The notes under the pieces are model-generated. The model searched no databases. It was not told the DNA's origin and saw nothing but the letters and a program-made list of their open reading frames with translations. A stretch of DNA of 14,833 bases from JAWWPG01 sp033850885 (GTDB lineage: Bacteria > Actinomycetota > Actinomycetes > Propionibacteriales > Nocardioidaceae): NCBI GenBank assembly GCA_033850885.1, contig JAWWPG010000065.1, forward strand, positions 1 through 14,833. Reading direction: 5' to 3'. Positions 13,401-14,833 of this stretch are shown in pieces (the first letter of the stretch is position 1; every line of letters starts with the position of its first letter). The position numbers and the translations under genes were made by a program.

Positions 13401-14396
13401 CTAGGAAAGCAGGCGGATGACGGCTCGTTCCAGGCTCGCCTGCCGGTGCGCCGGCGACGCGTAGGTCCGCCGGACGGCGGCGTCGATCGTCACCCCGTCC
13501 TGGTAGAGGTCGATCACGCGAGGGTCGATATAGGCCGAACGGGCCACCGTCGGGGTGTTTCCGAGGTACTTCGCCACCTCGACGACCGCCGCCCTGACCG
13601 CCCGCTTCCGGGACGCCTCGGTGTGTCCGGGCTCCGGCGAGGCGGCGAGGGCCGCGGCGGCGATCACCGTGGCGTGCCAGGTGCGGAAGTCCTTCGCTGT
13701 CAGCTCGGCGCCGACCACGTTGCGGAGGTAGTCGTTGACCCGCGCGGCGTCCATCTCGGCCCAGGTGCGGCCGGCCTGGTAGGCGAGGAGACGATCGCCG
13801 CCTCTTCTTCGGCGCATCAGGTCCACCGCGGGGATGACGCCCGGGTCGTCGATCTCCACGGTGTGGAGGACCCCGGACTTGCCGGTGAACGTGAAGACGA
13901 GGCGTCCTCGACGAAGCCGGACGTGTCGCTTCTCGAGTGTGGTCAGGCCGAAGCTGCCGTTCTCGTCGGCGTACACGTCGCTCCCGATCCGGAAGTACCC
14001 GAGGTCGAGCAGTCGCACGGCGGTGGCTGCCGCACGCTCCAGCGGCATCCTCTCCATCGCCAGGTGCTCGAGCACGGCTCGGCGAGCCGCGGGCAGTCGG
14101 CTGGCGACGCTCGTGACCCGGTCGAACTTGAGCTGGTCGCGCTGCAGTCTCCACTGCGGATGGTAGATGTACTGCCGTCGCCCGGCCGCGTCGATCCCGA
14201 CGGCCTGGATGTGCCCGTTCGGCACCGGGCAGATCCACACATCCAGCCAGGCCGGGGGGATGACGAGCGACTTCACCCGCGCGATCTGCTCCGCGCTCAG
14301 TGGTTGCCCGTCGACGTCGCGATAGACCATTCCCCGCCCCTGCTTGCGGCGAGTCCAGCCCGGCGAGTTCGGGGAGACTCGGCGGAGGCGGACCAT
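13401..14396 (-). CDS. DNA topoisomerase IB, bacterial type
   Basis: The 331-residue product is a full-length bacterial (poxvirus-like) topoisomerase IB, which relaxes supercoils by nicking one strand through a 3'-phosphotyrosine bond. The N-terminal domain contains PPAWLDVWICPVPNGHIQAVGIDAAGRRQYIYHP (48-80). In the catalytic domain GYFRIGSD (133-140) carries Arg136, TGKSG (171-175) Lys173, KDFRTWHAT (235-243) Arg238 and His241, and VARSAYIDPRVIDLY (284-298) the nucleophile Tyr289. All catalytic positions are kept, so the enzyme should be active. Start ATG 14394-14396 gives the MVRLRR beginning seen in relatives; a second ATG 30 bases upstream (MRGRGTCEHM) is possible. Bacterial copies are non-essential and often near DUF427 genes or other stress genes. 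Confidence 0.93.
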   Translation of the reverse strand: MVRLRRVSPNSPGWTRRKQGRGMVYRDVDGQPLSAEQIARVKSLVIPPAWLDVWICPVPNGHIQAVGIDAAGRRQYIYHPQWRLQRDQLKFDRVTSVASRLPAARRAVLEHLAMERMPLERAAATAVRLLDLGYFRIGSDVYADENGSFGLTTLEKRHVRLRRGRLVFTFTGKSGVLHTVEIDDPGVIPAVDLMRRRRGGDRLLAYQAGRTWAEMDAARVNDYLRNVVGAELTAKDFRTWHATVIAAAALAASPEPGHTEASRKRAVRAAVVEVAKYLGNTPTVARSAYIDPRVIDLYQDGVTIDAAVRRTYASPAHRQASLERAVIRLLS

Positions 14397-14463
14397 GTGT
14401 TCGCACGTACCCCGCCCGCGCATGGCGGAAACTGGATGGCCGGCGCGCGAGTGGTGGGTCAGG

Positions 14464-14711
14464 TCAGCTGAAGTGCGTCCGCGGCCGTTCCAGCCGCACA
14501 CCGTCGAGCGTGATGTCGACCTTCTCGTTGTAGAAGGCGACCAGCCCGGCGATGGGGAGAAGCTCACGGGTCGGGAAGTCATAGGCCCACGCGATGTCGT
14601 CGTACCGGGTGCCCTTGACCGTTGTCGACCAGTAGCCACTGGTCGTCCCCTTATAGGGGCAGGCGGTCTGTGTCGCGCCGGGTTCGAGATGCTCGAAGTG
14701 CACATCGGGAC
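14464..14711 (-). pseudogene. DUF427 protein, 5' part removed by an insertion sequence
   Basis: About 82 C-terminal residues remain: PDVHFEHLEPGATQTACPYK, then GTTSGYWS, ADDLAW-like YDDIAWAYDFP, and PIAGLVAFYNEKVDITLDGVRLERP before the stop TGA at 14464-14466. These blocks (L-E-P-S/G-x-T-x-T/A-C-P-Y-K-G, I-A-G-L-V-x-F-Y-N-E-K-V-D) are the DUF427 hallmark. The N-terminal part of the domain should follow upstream, but at 14712 the sequence changes to the end of an IS3-type element. The frame stays open into the IS (to 14829), yielding a chimeric reading frame with unrelated residues. The gene precedes the topoisomerase gene on the same strand, so the insertion may also alter that gene's transcription. 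Confidence 0.85.
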
Positions 14712-14833
14712 TGCCCCCAGTTCGGTTGACTCCTTGCCTGTGAGGATTGCTCCTCGCTGGAAGGATCAGCATCATGCCAAAGGCCTTTCCTCCGGAGTTC
14801 CGTCGTGACGTGGTCACGGTCGCCCGCAAGGGT
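14712..14833 (+). mobile_element. IS3-family insertion sequence, left end (truncated by window)
   Basis: The element seems to begin at TGCCCCCAGTTCGGTTGACT (14712 onward), a TG-starting terminal repeat of the kind found in IS3-group elements, and it carries the start of a transposase OrfA 62 bases inside. The left boundary is set by where DUF427 homology ends. The right end and target-site duplication lie beyond the window. Confidence 0.75.
14774..14833 (+). CDS. IS3-family transposase OrfA, N-terminus (runs off the window)
   Basis: The 20 visible codons read MPKAFPPEFRRDVVTVARKG, the usual beginning of the small helix-turn-helix OrfA of IS3-type elements (compare M-P-x-x-x-x-x-E-F-R-x-D-V-V-x-V-A-R). 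OrfA binds the terminal repeats and is made into the active OrfAB transposase by programmed frameshifting in this family. GGAAGGAT about eight bases upstream serves as ribosome site. Too short to assign a subgroup. Confidence 0.8.
   Translation, partial: MPKAFPPEFRRDVVTVARKG

Noticed and set aside
14464..14829. 121-codon minus frame as an intact DUF427 protein
   Set aside because: Its first 40 residues come from the IS end read backwards and do not resemble DUF427; it is a chimeric frame.

Overview
The base composition is high-GC and codons prefer G or C at the third position. Protein families (NagA/NagB of the Streptomyces type, bacterial topoisomerase IB, DUF427, CapA lipoprotein, DUF805) and a tRNA with encoded CCA point to a high-GC actinobacterium, possibly of the Nocardioidaceae/Propionibacteriales kind. 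The genus is inference only.

Layout. (1) 1-523: the C-terminal end of a conserved hypothetical protein, then an intact tRNA-Ala(CGC). (2) 524-7845: a block of accessory character. It holds a TetR regulator divergent from a SnoaL-like gene and a broken NIPSNAP-like gene, a secreted PQQ-type beta-propeller, a stretch of gene wreckage (3452-4221, including the C-terminal part of a PEP mutase/isocitrate lyase family enzyme), a peptidase S51, another wreckage/intergenic stretch, a DUF805 membrane protein, a 557-base intergenic region with striking palindromes, and a CapA-family lipoprotein. The block ends with a 35-base near-copy (2 mismatches) of the 3' end of the tRNA-Ala at 7811-7845, the pattern left by site-specific integration into a tRNA gene. 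No integrase was found. (3) 7859-9234: a secreted BNR-type propeller protein and a short region of nested inverted repeats plus a G-run tract. (4) 9235-12830: an amino-sugar catabolic cluster. nagB is divergent from an MFS sugar porter gene that overlaps nagA by four bases. Together they would import GlcNAc or a related sugar, deacetylate GlcNAc-6-P and deaminate GlcN-6-P to fructose-6-P. No kinase or regulator gene is in the window. (5) 12854-14833, minus strand: a GNAT acetyltransferase downstream of a topoisomerase IB gene, then a DUF427 gene cut by the left end of an IS3-type insertion sequence that runs off the window.

Most notable points: the probable tRNA-Ala island with heavy gene decay; a compact TetR operator/overlapping divergent promoter module with a probably leaderless tetR; a nagB gene that seems to start at ATC; two tandem 14-base palindromes upstream of the DUF805 gene; a small ORF with an internal peptide repeat overlapping the capA start; and the nested palindrome/G-tract structure 3' of nagB. 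No clearly new multi-gene system could be demonstrated.
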